Assembly: GCA_964019335.1 (NCBI GenBank)
Contig: OZ025665.1
Location: 662,398 to 726,397, forward strand
DNA: 64,000 nucleotides
Reading direction: 5' to 3'
Source: Diplonema japonicum
Taxonomy: Eukaryota; Euglenozoa; Diplonemea; Diplonemida; Diplonemidae
The notes beneath the pieces were generated by a model that saw only the letters and a list, made by a program, of their open reading frames with translations, was not told where the DNA came from and ran no database searches. The position numbers and the translations under genes are program-made. Of this stretch, positions 39,652 through 50,924 are shown in pieces. Position 1 is the first letter of the stretch. Every line of letters begins with the position of its first letter.

Positions 39652-41313
39652 TCAGAAATTAGATGGGAACTTGAAAACACGGTACCCTTCGCCCTTTGCA
39701 GCAGGGACAGGACATCCACACTCGCTTGGGCATGTGTTGCTGTTCACGGATTCCAGGGGCATGTAGTAAATGTTCAGGTCGGATGTAGGAACAGGAATCT
39801 TACCGATACCGAAGCTTCCGTGCAAAGATACGGAGTTGCAGGAGTGGAGCATAGGCTTGGCAGCAGTGCTTTTGGGTATCTGATCCGCAAGGTCCAAGCT
39901 CGTTGTTAGTGTGATAGTTAGGACATTGGGCTGTGGAACAGGCACTTGGTTGCACATTCTGGGTGTTGCCCTCTTGTTGAAATGCTCGCAGTTGTAGCAG
40001 TACCCGTTGGTGGCAGTAAGCAACAAACTAGTTCCAAACCAAGCACCCTTCAAATCGCTCCCGACACCCAGCACATACTCCTCAGTACCTGAATTGAGGA
40101 TGGCACCCATGATGTGGCTGCCATTTGAGTACACCAGCGTCCCACCTTTAATGTACAACCCACTTTGCACCACTGATCCCACCTTCAAATATGTCCCCCC
40201 AGCGTCACCGGTCACAATGCCGTCTGCTGTGATGTAACAGAACGTGTCCCCTACTTCCACCCCGCACTGCAGGGAAACTACGTCAGGCACGTGTAAGGTT
40301 TTCACAACCCCGGCACCACTGTTGTCCAGCTGCTGCATGATACCAGTGGTTTTGTCATAAGTAATGATAACCCCATTACATTTTTGAATTATGTTGATCG
40401 TGGTGGCCGTGGCTGCCGTCGCAGTGCCCCAGTGCCCCTCGTTGTATGTGAACACAGTACCATCAGTAGAGATGACTGTCGTGGACTCCTGCAACTCTGT
40501 CGAGTTGGAGTACACATAATTAAGGAGCTGCGATGGGTCCTGGTTAATAGCAAAAAGGAGCTTGAGTCCCGCTTTGCCGGCTGTAGATTTTCCGTAAGCA
40601 TTTGTAACACTCCTGATGGTGGGCTCGTCAGAGGGCTCCCACAGCTGGAAGGGGAAGGCCTTGTTCTCAGCAGGAAACTTCCCGAAAGGGGGATTCAGTT
40701 TGTCCATGTACTCAACGGAGTTTGCACAGCACTTCATGTTGAGGACCTGGAACCTTCCAAAGTGGCCATCATTAGAAGTAGCGGCACCGCTGGGGTCTTG
40801 CAAGTTGATCCAAGTCGACGACCAAGGCTCCCACCTATTCCACAAACAGGCGGCAGTCGTGGTGGGCGCCATTGCACCATCCAGAATGATGGTGATGTTG
40901 TGTGCAGCCACAGTGCTGTTGATGGAGGTCATCATGTGGTCAAAGAGCTCCAAGACAGCAGGCGCAACGCAGGGGTCAGTGGCTTTCCCGCAAAGTGCGA
41001 TGACACTGTTAGGAAGCATCTTAAGCCCCGCTGCAAGCTGCAAACTAGTGTTATACGTTTCCGACATGCTAGGCGTGTCGTGGTTGAGAACAAGACAGTA
41101 GTCAGTTGTGAAGCCGTGTCTCCTGCAGAAGTCCTTGTTGTTCACATAGTGGGGGTCGATCTTCAGTCTAGTAAAACCCGGGCTGATTTTTGTTCTACTC
41201 TCGACAGCAGGCCATTGCCTCATATCGTTGTACGAATGCAACTGGTACCCATACATCTCTTCTCCTTGAGAGCAGAGCACCAGCCCTGCTGACAAGATCA
41301 TTCTCAGCATCAT
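39652..41313 (-). CDS. Secreted protein resembling PLC-like/GDPD phosphodiesterases
   Basis: 553 residues starting MMLRMILSAGLVLCSQGEEM, a signal peptide. Near the N terminus, YQLHSYNDMRQWPAVESR then FTRLKIDPHYVN and YCLVLNHDTPS follow the order of the metal and active-site strands of PLC-like/GDPD TIM barrels (H-x-N-D, then K/E-x-D, then a second His), so a phosphodiesterase fold is plausible for residues ~25-270. The remaining half is beta-rich, Thr/Ser/Gly-rich, with ten or more Cys and several N-glycosylation sequons. The protein is likely luminal or secreted. The in-frame ATG at 41313 follows TTTAACAG, an acceptor. Confidence 0.62.
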   Translation of the reverse strand: MMLRMILSAGLVLCSQGEEMYGYQLHSYNDMRQWPAVESRTKISPGFTRLKIDPHYVNNKDFCRRHGFTTDYCLVLNHDTPSMSETYNTSLQLAAGLKMLPNSVIALCGKATDPCVAPAVLELFDHMMTSINSTVAAHNITIILDGAMAPTTTAACLWNRWEPWSSTWINLQDPSGAATSNDGHFGRFQVLNMKCCANSVEYMDKLNPPFGKFPAENKAFPFQLWEPSDEPTIRSVTNAYGKSTAGKAGLKLLFAINQDPSQLLNYVYSNSTELQESTTVISTDGTVFTYNEGHWGTATAATATTINIIQKCNGVIITYDKTTGIMQQLDNSGAGVVKTLHVPDVVSLQCGVEVGDTFCYITADGIVTGDAGGTYLKVGSVVQSGLYIKGGTLVYSNGSHIMGAILNSGTEEYVLGVGSDLKGAWFGTSLLLTATNGYCYNCEHFNKRATPRMCNQVPVPQPNVLTITLTTSLDLADQIPKSTAAKPMLHSCNSVSLHGSFGIGKIPVPTSDLNIYYMPLESVNSNTCPSECGCPVPAAKGEGYRVFKFPSNF

Positions 41314-41362
41314 TTTATGCCTGTTAAAGCTTCCGTGCAAATAATAACTTAACAGTATCAGG

Positions 41363-42487
41363 TTACTTAGCAGTATCAGTTGCCTTGAGTCTGTTTGCTA
41401 GAATTGCGGCTCTAGTTACTAAATCGGCACGTCTTCTCTCAGCATTGGTTCCCTCGGCAATGCTGGACTGTGAGGACACATAATCAATAAATATGCAAGC
41501 AGACAACGCAAGCACACAGGTAAGTGGTGGGGACAGTGTGTCCTGCGGGAGGAGGATGGAAGCAAAGCCTTGGAGGAAGAGAGAGAAGTGGGGTGCGGTC
41601 AAGGCCGAAAGAGATGCTTGGTGAGCAGCTAAAGTCTCAAAAGGCAAGTGTTCTGATAAGCGGACTTCCGACCACAGCAGTGCGAAGCGCAGCACGATGA
41701 CAAAAACCACTGCTGTGATGATACACGATTCAAGGGCACGTGTTGTCCTCTTCATGATGAACCAAAAGGAGGCGGGCTTGTTGGCCCCCATGACCCTCCT
41801 CTCTCTCTCCAGGACGCCTCTGAAGTCATAGCAGTCCTTGTCCAGCGCATTCATGCTGACACGCGCCCCCCTAATCCCAACCCCTACAGGACTCGACCTG
41901 CACATCACCGTGAACAGTGTCAGCACCCCTGCCACAAACAAGCACACTATATACATAACCATATCAACCCACCAGGGACACCCAACCTTCCTCTCCAACA
42001 TATAAATAGGATACCCGACCAGTGCCGTGTAGACAAACGAAACGAGCGGTGTGAGCAGCAGGCAGAGACCCAGCGCCAGTGCGCAACTCTTTACCTCGAA
42101 CATAAGTAAGTACCACGTATCCGTACTTGTCACCACTGCCCGTACCCAAGTGTCAGAGAAGAGCCTCCATAACGAGTCTTCATCGTCGCAGAGCTCTGCT
42201 ACATGTGGTTTAAGATAGAAATAGGCAACAGCATCCATGCTGGAGAGGGCCCTGAGTCGGTTCATCACAGGGCAGTACAGCTCCAACTCGTAAGAGTGGT
42301 TGTATTGCATCCCTGAAAGGCCTGACATGAGGACTGCAATAGCAAACACAACGGGGAGCAAGTACGTGATGAAGAACGCCTTTTCCTTCATGACACTGGG
42401 AAGGTCCATTTCCTTGGGGTCCACGTCGCGCACTTCTTGGATCAACTCCTCCAGACACGCCGCGAGCTCATTCTGACCTGCTTCCAT
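41363..42487 (-). CDS. Multi-span membrane protein of unknown function
   Basis: 374 residues. Hydrophobic segments are visible at about 38-60 (FITYLLPVVFAIAVLMSG), 137-160 (ALALGLCLLLTPLVSFVYTA), 175-200 (MVMYIVCLFVAGVLTLFTVM), 255-277 (CIITAVVFVIVLRFALLW) and 325-345 (TCVLALSACIFIDYV). Between spans 1 and 2 there is a luminal-like region with several Cys. The N-terminal 35 residues are acidic. No family recognised. It ends 49 bases before the secreted phosphodiesterase-like gene and starts at the first ATG of the frame. Confidence 0.65.
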   Translation of the reverse strand: MEAGQNELAACLEELIQEVRDVDPKEMDLPSVMKEKAFFITYLLPVVFAIAVLMSGLSGMQYNHSYELELYCPVMNRLRALSSMDAVAYFYLKPHVAELCDDEDSLWRLFSDTWVRAVVTSTDTWYLLMFEVKSCALALGLCLLLTPLVSFVYTALVGYPIYMLERKVGCPWWVDMVMYIVCLFVAGVLTLFTVMCRSSPVGVGIRGARVSMNALDKDCYDFRGVLERERRVMGANKPASFWFIMKRTTRALESCIITAVVFVIVLRFALLWSEVRLSEHLPFETLAAHQASLSALTAPHFSLFLQGFASILLPQDTLSPPLTCVLALSACIFIDYVSSQSSIAEGTNAERRRADLVTRAAILANRLKATDTAK

Positions 42488-43028
42488 ATTGTGTACTGTG
42501 GAGACTTAAAGTAAGGACAAGAAAGCATGAAACAACACTGGCAACACCGAGCAAGGCATCATTAGAGTTCACAAGTACAGGTGCCGTGATGCAGTAGGTA
42601 CAAGCAGCTGTTTATTCTTGTTTTTTTTTTGGGTTTGATTGATGGTAAGGGTGTGGTACTTGTGTCTGAACTTTGCCAGCTGAGTAGCACTCATGAGTGG
42701 CTCTCTGCTGCATTGTCCATTAACGTTCTCCACGTCTCCATCTACAGTTGGGAACAGCATGATACGCATTGTGAAGGACCGAACAAAAAAACAAAAAACA
42801 AAAAAACAGACAAAGCTAGCTTCATTATTCACATTATATCTCAAGCAAGGAAAGTATGCATGGGTTGGAAGAAGGCGGATAACTAGCACGCATATGGTCC
42901 TTGGTTGCTGCAAGCCCAGAAATCATAGGTTGCTGCGTTATGCTTGCAGCGCTTGCCGGCGTTCTTGTTAGCATGGCGGGGAGCAGGACTGAACTGAAAG
43001 AAACTAAAGCAAACGAACAAAGCAGGTT
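42488..43028. other. Intergenic region
   Basis: About 540 bases without a supported gene. A minus-strand frame of 114 codons at 42569-42913 contains a Phe/Cys-rich and Lys/Asn-rich stretch and looks accidental. Confidence 0.6.
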
Positions 43029-44393
43029 TTATTTTCTGCTAAACTGCAGGATGTTGGGTAGGGAAGAGAGACGGCGTCGGCTGCTGTACTCTTTGGGTGT
43101 GTCCGCCTGTAAATCAATATTAGTAAAGGTGTCTTCGTCTTCGTCATCCGTAGCGGCGGAGCCCTCGTCAGGTGTGCATGCGCCGCTTTGGGTGTGATGG
43201 CTATCAGCATCTTCGGTGGGTGATAGGATGTCTATCTCCACGGAAGCCCTCGTGAGCGGGTTAGGACCAAAGCTCTTGCGCCGTGCAGGTGCAGGGATCT
43301 GGGTCGGGACATCGTGCTCGTCGTCATCCTGCTCGCTGTCCTTGTGGATGTTGTGCTCGTTGTGCTCCTCGCCGTCTTCGTAGCCGCTGTCTAGGAGCGC
43401 GTTTTTGGTCCCTTTTACAAAGGCTTTGTGTGAGTCCTGCACGAGGTCATTGATGTCCAGGACTGACTTCAGGTGGTTCAGCATAACGGTCTTGCTCTGC
43501 GCAGCCACCCCCGGGTCCATCTTTGGAAGGTGCGCAACTAAATACGGGCTGTCTTCGATCTGCTTGCACATCTTTGAATATCTGAAAGCACGGTGGTGAA
43601 GGATCGCTACGCCCACTAACTCGCAGCAGATGAGGAAGTCCTGCAGCTTGATACCCGTCTCGTCAGGGTGGTCACTGCCGAGAAGCCCTGCAAAGCCGAA
43701 GATGGAGATGGCGAAAGATTGCCAGAAAGCGAAGAAGATGACCGATTTAATACATAAGAATTTGCTTTTCGGTGTGAAGTAAACGAGCTCCGGGCCCAGC
43801 TCGTAGCCGAAGACGACGAGATAGTAGAGGGAGATAGAAACGCTAATGTTGTAGACAATGATAACATAGAGGTATGCCGTGTCGAGGCTGTACTGGTTTT
43901 CTTTGTAGACACCCAGGGCAGTGCAGATGATGGTGGTGGCTGCCAAGAGGGGCTTCACGAATGCGTACTGAAGGACGCACTTCCTACAGTGGTTAACGAA
44001 CTGTCTATCAATCTTGCAGGGACGCTGCCAGAACATGTGGTGCTGGGACATGCGGCCCTTTTCGTTGAGCTGCCGCATGAGCTCCTGATCACCACCGCAG
44101 AGTTCGATGAGCAAAGCCATGAACTGATAGAGGACGTAGCCCTCGTAAGCATCGCGTATGGTGTCTAGGTAGACACTCACAGGGTCCCCAGCGATGAGGG
44201 ATGCCGAGGAGTTAACTGCGTAAACTGGCAACAGCAGGAGGATCCTTGTCACGTACTTCTGCAAGTGCGGGTGCGTCCAGTGGCTTAGATGGTCGTAAAT
44301 CTGAACTAGTGAGATACAACTGCCGATTGCAGCAAGGCACACAGCAGTGCTGATGGCAATCGGTTCATCCACCCAACCAAAGGTGTTTGGCAT
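43029..44393 (-). CDS. TMEM184: TMEM184 / organic solute transporter Ost-alpha family protein
   Basis: 454 residues with seven hydrophobic segments in the first ~300 residues and a long, acidic, Ser-rich cytosolic tail. Family landmarks are clear: PHLQKYVTRILLLLPVYAV, then DAYEGYVLYQFMALLIELCG, then CRKCVLQYAFVKPLLA, then FYTPKSKFLCIK-like VYFTPKSKFLCIKSVIFFAF. This matches TMEM184 proteins (DUF300), which are related to Ost-alpha and to plant LAZ1, and sit in plasma or endosomal membranes. The tail carries His-rich and Asp/Glu-rich stretches (EHNEHNIHKDSEQDDDEHD). The start ATG at 44393 is the only reasonable one. Confidence 0.92.
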   Translation of the reverse strand: MPNTFGWVDEPIAISTAVCLAAIGSCISLVQIYDHLSHWTHPHLQKYVTRILLLLPVYAVNSSASLIAGDPVSVYLDTIRDAYEGYVLYQFMALLIELCGGDQELMRQLNEKGRMSQHHMFWQRPCKIDRQFVNHCRKCVLQYAFVKPLLAATTIICTALGVYKENQYSLDTAYLYVIIVYNISVSISLYYLVVFGYELGPELVYFTPKSKFLCIKSVIFFAFWQSFAISIFGFAGLLGSDHPDETGIKLQDFLICCELVGVAILHHRAFRYSKMCKQIEDSPYLVAHLPKMDPGVAAQSKTVMLNHLKSVLDINDLVQDSHKAFVKGTKNALLDSGYEDGEEHNEHNIHKDSEQDDDEHDVPTQIPAPARRKSFGPNPLTRASVEIDILSPTEDADSHHTQSGACTPDEGSAATDDEDEDTFTNIDLQADTPKEYSSRRRLSSLPNILQFSRK

Positions 44394-45793
44394 AAGGTTG
44401 CCTTAAGATCCTGTAGCAAAAGTGGAAAAAAAAAAAGTCGTATTGCAGAATAGAACAAGAACGAGGAAAAATTTGGAAGAAAAAAAAGGGGGGGTGGTCA
44501 ATAATAATAGCTTTAAAACAAATAACAAACTTTGGAGAAAATGGAGGCATGGGACGGAGAACAGTGGTCGTGCGATGGCATCGGTGGAGGGAAGGGATGA
44601 GAGTACAGCAGAGTTGGACAAGGGGCTGCATTTGTTTCTTTTTTTTTTCTTCTTCTTCCAGTTCATTTCCTTTCTTTTTTTTCTGTGGCCCAGTCATTAT
44701 TTTTATTTTTATTCTCTTCTTTCTTTTTTTTCACTCTAATAAAGGGAAGGGACGCACCTTTGCACACCTTCTACCAAAGCCCTACATTCCATGGACCAAC
44801 TCCTGTTGTAAACACACTATTTTTTTTCTTCTTTTTTTCCCTCCAGAACTGCCATTTGTACATACAGCTGCTCAAAAAGGTGTTTTTTTGTAACCATAAT
44901 AAAAGGGTGAGGGGGGGATATGAACACTTTTTTTTTTCGTTCCCCTTTAGAGATCCTATTTGTACACCACAACAAAGGTGCGTTCCTTTTTCTTTTTTTG
45001 TTTCTTTTTCTTCGCCCCCTCCCTCTAGCTTTCGTTTGATATCACCACCCAAGTAACCAATTTTTTTTTTAAAGTAATTACCGCAATTTAAAACAATTAT
45101 GGCCCTAAATTATAAAGGCACAGCTCCATTTCAAAATTTATAAAAGGTCTCGCCTTCAGATTTTCAATAATCCCCCGTGTGCATACAATTCGAGCAAAAG
45201 ATGGTTGGTTGTTGTTTGCGCACAGCAGGAATTACTCCGTAGAAAGATAAGCCCAACAATCGCAGTTATTATATTACTCTTTTAAGCAATAACAATCATA
45301 ACCAATACACCCAAGCTATTGTGGCAAGCGGATACTGAATACCAAAATCCGTCTTTTAGACGAGCTAGGGCACTCGCCGGGTCATTAATTCAGGTCCTTA
45401 ATTTTTTTAAAACACGGTATTGTTAAGAAGAGCGGACTGCCGGTCACCGAGATGTAAACTAAAAAGAAAGAAAGAAAGAAAGAAGTAAAGAAAAAGAAAA
45501 GAAGAAGAGCTCAACATGAGGAGAAGCTGTTCGGCGGCATTCAGCAAGAGCAGCAGGAAAAGAGAACAGGGATAAAAATAAAACCAGAATTCGGTCCCTC
45601 TTTATTCCCTAGCTCTAAAAAAAAAAAAAAAAAGAGAAACTAAAAAAGAAAAAAAGAAGGGGAAAAAAAAAAACAAAGGGAGGAGAGGGGAGAAAATGAA
45701 AAGGAGAGAACGGGGTGTGCATGTGTACTGCTCTAAGTACGCCCTGCCAACCTAGTGTAGTGTATCCTGAGGACGTCCTTCTATTTCAGCACC
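44394..45793. other. Intergenic region, 1.4 kb
   Basis: Homopolymer-rich near both ends, with a more complex AT-rich part at 45100-45450. A GAAA-type microsatellite lies at about 45465-45490. No protein or RNA gene was recognised; the nearest known ends are the CNOT11 stop at 45794 and the TMEM184 start at 44393. Confidence 0.6.
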
Positions 45794-47440
45794 TCACGAA
45801 CTCTCTTTCTTGGATTCATCCTGTGGTGGTGTGGTGTGGTGTGGTGTTGGGTACCTTCTCACGTTCGATCAGTATCTTATATAAATTCGACGCCTCGCTC
45901 ACGGAGGAGTTCTCCGTCGCAAAATGGGTCAGCTGTGCTAGGAAATCTTTCGATTGCAAGGCTTGGCTCTGTGCGGTGTTGTGCTGTTGTCACTTGTCAG
46001 CGCATACCTTTGGGGAGTTCGCCTCAGTCTCCCTTGCGAGGTTGATACAAAACGTGCAGATGATGCCTACCCGTCGGGCATCCTTCTTGGGCTGGTTGTT
46101 AATGCAGGTCAGTGCGTTGAGCACGTAGTCGATGATGTACTGGGTAGGGAAGCTGGGGAGCTTCACGAGCTCCGTCATGACGCTGTGCGCGCCCAAGCAC
46201 ACATTCATGTTGACCAAGGAGACAACGAACTCTTCTGCTGTTTTCATGTTGGTCTGCACCAAGGTAGTTATGAAGTGAGAAGCCACCGTGGCATTCCTGT
46301 CCACCAGTGTGGGGAACTTCAGAGGTGACACGCCGACCTTCAGGAGCGCATCTGGGTGCTGCGACAATTTCTGCTTCAATGCTTGCTGCTCCTCGCTAGC
46401 AAGGTTTTGCCTCAAAGCCTTCTGCACCTTGTCTCTGAGTTCAAGGGCCTCATCGGGGGTGTTTGTCATTGTGGTGTCCCACACCAGATCCGTAGTATGC
46501 CCTTCAGTGTACACCCAGCATAGCTGTGCTTGCATTTGGTTGTGGTGCCTCACTGGCATACCTCCTGCTCTCCTACGCCCAAGGGCGGTGGCGGTGGCCG
46601 GTCGCAGATGGGGTCGAATCTCATGTCAAGAGCCTGAATATAAATATTGACAGATATTGAACATACCTCTGTTGTGTGGTAGGCCCATTCGTTGACCGGT
46701 CCAGAGTCCACGTTGTAGTGGTCGGTTGGTACTATGATTGCAGAGGTGCCCTGGGACATATAGCCCTGGGGTACTGTGCTCTTCTCTTCATCGTATGCTC
46801 TCTTCGCTTCTTTCAAATTCTCAATCAGCGCCTCGTCCTGCTGGAGCTGCTCATGCTTCGTCTGCAGCTCTTGTATGGTATCCTGTAGTGATTCTTCTTT
46901 CGAGCACTGCGACTGCGTACCTGCAGGATCTGCTTCGGTGTTCGTGTCAAGACTTCTTGCCTGCCGCTCAGGCACTGCAGGACGAACACCTTGAGGGCTA
47001 CCTTTTCTCTGAACTCTGAAGTCGCTTGCTGTGGGGGTAGTGTGTTGTAGTTGCATTAATACCTGGTTGTGTGCTTCTTTCTCGCGTATAAAGCCTTCAA
47101 TATATTGCAGGATCTTGAAGAGCACGCTCTTGGTGTTGGGCGGGGGTGATCGGCTGCTGTGAGGGGGTGGTGCTTGTTGCTCGTGTTGGACATACTTTGC
47201 TTGCCCGACGGAGAAGGAGTGTAGTATGAAGCATGTTATCAAGATTTCAGAGTTGAAATCCGTGTCACTGCAGTGATAGTACTGATCAAGAAACATGCAC
47301 TGCAAGGCCATGCAGATTCGACCACCGCTTTCCAGCCTCGCACTGAGGCTTTTTAAATTTTGTAATATTTTTTGCAGGGGCTCATTGTCCATTTGTAGCA
47401 AAGCTACCAAGTCAGTCGTTTCTCGCAGGTCAAGCGCCAT
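45794..47440 (-). CDS. CNOT11: CNOT11, subunit of the CCR4-NOT deadenylase complex
   Basis: Seven exons: 47063-47440, 46921-47028, 46667-46882, 46562-46633, 46008-46523, 45855-45968 and 45794-45820. All introns are phase 0 and 33-39 nt; the product is 476 residues. Two introns (34 and 38 nt) together preserve frame length, so the unspliced DNA appears open but encodes a wrong middle segment. Splicing gives SGRQEVLTRTPKQIL, which matches the CNOT11 block RELFKKTPRQIA. DRPPPPPLG, LCWVYTEG, VGVSPLKFPTLVDRN and VVSLVNMNVCL then match the conserved C-terminal domain. CNOT11 with CNOT10 is the module of CCR4-NOT known in trypanosomes, acting in mRNA deadenylation. Confidence 0.88.
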
Positions 47441-47756
47441 TTTTTCTGGTTAATTTCCTGCCTCTTTGTTAACTACGGGTATTTAATCTTTCGCTCTTAC
47501 TCTCTCTTTTGCTGTTTTTCTCGTTTTTTTTCTTCTTTTTTTTCTAAGTTAGTTACTCTTTAACTCTTTATTTCTGGGATGGGCAAAGGGCTGAAGTTGG
47601 CTGCTTACTTCTAGTGATTATATTATGTCCATTTTCCTTGGTAGGAACCACCCCCTGTATTATTTTGAGTAGACTGCAGTAGAAGAATATAGATATGAAC
47701 ACTTGATGTGCTGCTTGACTGACGCTTTTGATGAATGTGGATAATAGATAGTGGGC
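47441..47756. other. Intergenic spacer
   Basis: About 315 bases, T/C-rich near 47500-47570 on the plus strand. No gene or structured element seen. Confidence 0.5.
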
Positions 47757-50140
47757 TTACTTCTTTGTCTTCTTCTGCATTGCTTTCAGCTTGTCCTGTG
47801 GTGGTTGTGGTTGGTTGTTTGTTTACTTGTGTTGAATACCTTTGCGATGTCGGAGTCCTTCGTCATCTTGCGCTGCTCCTGAAGTTCCACCGTGAGGTTC
47901 TTTAGGACCTCTTCCCGTTGGGATGCCTCCTCTTGCCTCTCGCGTTCCTTCTTCTGCATGATGAACCTCGTGTCGGCCCTGATGTCACGGATTGCCTTCT
48001 TCTTCTGCTCGCGGTACTCCTGCTTCAGGGCACGCTTCTCGTCAACCTCTGTCTCTTCATATTCCGTGATCTTCAAGTTGTACAGTGGGATAGGGACAGG
48101 TCTGTGTGACTGCAGCTTCAACGGTACCCTGTTCTCGATGCAAGATGTACACACGTCTTTAACCAACGACAGCAGCTGTACGTGCGCGCTGTGAAGCGTC
48201 GTACTTTTCTTCATCCAGGCAGAGCCCTCCAGGTTTTCTAAGGTTTCCCTAAGCGGTAGCAAAGCCTGCTCTAGATACTCGACACCCTCTACCACGTTGT
48301 TTTCATCACCTTCCAAGTTATAGGTGTTCACCGCGATCTTCGCAAGTTTGTATGCAGAGCACAAGAGGGAGTGTCTGTTCTCACTAGAGTCATCTACGTT
48401 GAAGTCCTTTGTGCAAAACATCTTCTTAAAAGAAATCCCTTTATCGTCGTGCTTTTTCTTTTTCTTCTCGTCCCCGGCAGCGAGTGTGATGCCGTTCCCC
48501 TTCAGCAGTGGGATATTCCTGGACAATGCCTTGTTCGCACGGGATGCCGCCTTCGTGGGTTCGAAGGCTTCGTCGTGTTTCCTCTTTTTGTCGCTTGCGT
48601 CGCTGTTTAAGCTTAGCACGTTGCACAAGAACACCAGCGCTTCACCGCAGTATCTCCTGCTGTCCTTGCCCATGTCGAGAAGCACGCCTGAACGGAAAAG
48701 ACCAACAGCTACATTTCTCAAACTGTCAAGAGGGGTGTCCATGAGCGAGTGGGACAGGTAAAGGGCGAGGGGTGTGCACAGCGGATGGCGATAGTCACTG
48801 GGGGGGAAGATTTTGGTGAAAATTGAGGGAACGAGAAGGGAGAAAGGTGTCGCAGGGGAGCCGGACTCGAGGAGCTCAACCAGAACAGACAGCAGCCCCC
48901 TTGCCGTGACTGTTGAAGCTACTGGTGACACAGAAGTGAGCTGCTTCAAGTTAGCGGTGATGGTATCTATTCTGCTGAAGTCGATTGTCACGTTGCCGTC
49001 CTCGCCTGGTTTGCATTCATCTTCCAGCTCGGTTAGGTAGCCCTCGAATAACGACGATGCCTGTCTCCTCGCTTTTGCTTCCTTTGTCTGCAGGCTGTCA
49101 TGAGAGCTGTATTTCGGTTGGTATAACTGCTGCTCGTTCGCCTCGTCATCTTCGTCTTCACCGTCATCGCGCATTTTCCTATTTTTCTCTCTTTGCAATT
49201 TGATGAGCTGCGCTTGCGCCTCCGCGGCAACCTCAGAATTTGACTTTGTCCGCGTCCCTGCTTTTGCGACAGTTGCGTTCTCCAACTCCAGCATCAACGT
49301 GTCATACTCGTCCTTTTCCTCCTCTACTTTCTCCACTTTCTCCACATTCGCAGCTTTTGCTTCTAACTTGTTCTCCTTTTGCACCTTCTTCAGGATCTCA
49401 TTCATCCTCTTCTTCGTCTCCTGATTCACCGTTGGCACCTTCTCCCCTTCCTTCGTGGTGGCTATTCCATCATTCGAGAGGATCAACACTTTGCCAGGTC
49501 GTCGTGCGCCGCTCTCTTCCTTGGGTGCTAAAACAGAGGGCACGGCAGTTCTGTGTTTGTACATTGATTTCATGTCGCAACATACTTTGTGCTGGTACGC
49601 GTTGCAACAAGTGAACTTATTCCTTTCCAGTCGTAATCAAGTTGGCTGATCTCGTTGTGCTTCTCTTCCCTATGGTGTGTGGATTGGCATTCGCATTACA
49701 TACGTTTCCTTCTTCTTCTCTTCTCTTGCTGCTTTAGACTTCTCGATGATCTCTTCCAGGATTTCGTCCTTGTGTTTCCTTCTGTCCCGAGGAACTGTTT
49801 GTTCTTCTTCAGGGGTCTGCTGCAGCGTCTCTCCGAGAGCTTCACCATAGTGCGTGAGAACCTCGTTGTTGTCACCTAAGTTGTACTTGCCTCCTTCTTT
49901 GACCTTCCTCATTCTACCCAGCATTTGTGTCTCCGTTGCTTCGTCACCACCTTCTCTCTTGTCCACAATACCCCCAGCCTTCCCCCTGCTGCTGTACTCG
50001 ACACCCAACGTCTTCTGCCTCAGCTCATGCCCTCTCACACCACTCACATCTCTTGGGTTTATGAATTTTTCTCTTGACTTTGCAGCATGCTCCTTTGCTT
50101 TCTTCTGTTTGTATTGTTGCACTTTTGTTTTGCGTTTCAT
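47757..50140 (-). CDS. NOP14: Nucleolar protein NOP14
   Basis: Four exons: 49704-50140, 49586-49669, 47840-49550 and 47757-47795, introns of 34, 35 and 44 nt; 756 residues. The N terminus is basic (MKRKTKVQQYKQKK) with YNLGDNNEVLTHYGEALGE matching the NOP14 block, and DEILEEIIEKSKAAREE follows. The short second exon supplies LDYDWKGISSLVATRT, which aligns with the family block LDQDWKEIQTLL and confirms the splicing. The large exon has SDYRHPLCTPLALYLSHSL and the C-terminal KRALKQEYREQKKKAIRDIR then TRFIMQKKERE. NOP14 is required for 40S ribosome assembly and pre-18S rRNA processing. Translation starts at 50140, five bases after CAACTCAG. Confidence 0.9.
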
Positions 50141-50145
50141 TTTCA

Positions 50146-50160
50146 CTGAGTTGTAAGGGG
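50146..50160 (-). promoter_or_regulatory. Probable spliced-leader acceptor of NOP14
   Basis: Minus strand pyrimidine-rich CCCCTTACAACTCAG followed by TGAAA and the ATG. It removes an apparent upstream extension of the frame. Confidence 0.5.
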
Positions 50161-50283
50161 CGTTAAAGTAATGCAGAAGCATCCACGAAAACACAAGGAC
50201 AAAAAAAATCTATAAATCTATCTATGCAATGATACTAGTCTTCAATACCTTCGCTTTCTGGTTTCACGAAAACATATATTGTT

Positions 50284-50924
50284 TTAATTACCTGTGGTGG
50301 TATAGTTTGGTATGGACAACACACCTTCTCTAGGCCTTGAAGGTCCATGTTTATCGTCATTGGAGAGCCGAAGGTGGACACTGCTATTCTCATTCTTAGT
50401 TCACGTTCTTCTTTCTTAGCTCTTGCATACTCAATCCTATGTGTGGATTAGCTGGGATTTAAAAACCAATACCTAGTCACCTCCTCGCTTACAATGGACT
50501 TCAGTTCAGTTGGGTTGGCAGGCCTCAAGGCAGTGATGATTTTATTGTCGTTTTCATCTACAGAGACCCTTACACTCACTCGCGACCCCAGATTGATGCC
50601 CGGTTCAGGTGTGTCCCTCTGCCATTCATGACGCACATACTTCGTTGCTGTTATTCCATTGACCGTGTAGTGGTGCATCCAGAACCTTCCGTGGGGTCCC
50701 GCTCGTCCCTCTTTCTCGAGCACGATATCTTCCACAACGCCAAGGATCGCCGGCAACTGCCTCACCTTTGCCTCGACGCCTGAGTGGAGACGTGGGTTCT
50801 CCAACACTGCTTTCTGGTTTTCGGCAAGAATTTTGTCCAGCTTTGGGCTTTCGTATGCTCTCTGCGTACGCAACAGCGCCCGTCTCGAAGCGACTTGAGC
50901 ACCACGTCTGCAAGAGCTGAACAT
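50284..50924 (-). CDS. Probable mitochondrial protein of unknown function
   Basis: 190 residues. The N terminus (MFSSCRRGAQVASRRALLR) is Arg/Ser/Ala-rich and acid-free, a likely mitochondrial targeting peptide. A beta-rich core follows (VVEDIVLEKEG, RFWMHHYTVNGI, GSRVSVRVSVDEN), then a charged helical tail. A 35-nt intron at 50438-50472 (GTATTGG...CATAG) joins EEVTR to IEYARAKKEERE. A second 33-nt GT-AG segment at 50292-50324 is in frame and stop-free, so its use cannot be decided; both versions end at the same stop. Mitoribosomal or mitochondrial RNA-processing roles are possible, but no family is recognised. Confidence 0.65.

Noticed and set aside
45715-46128. Plus-strand 135-codon frame near the CNOT11 3' end
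   Set aside because: It overlaps three CNOT11 exons on the other strand and encodes a Cys/Val-rich stretch without motifs.
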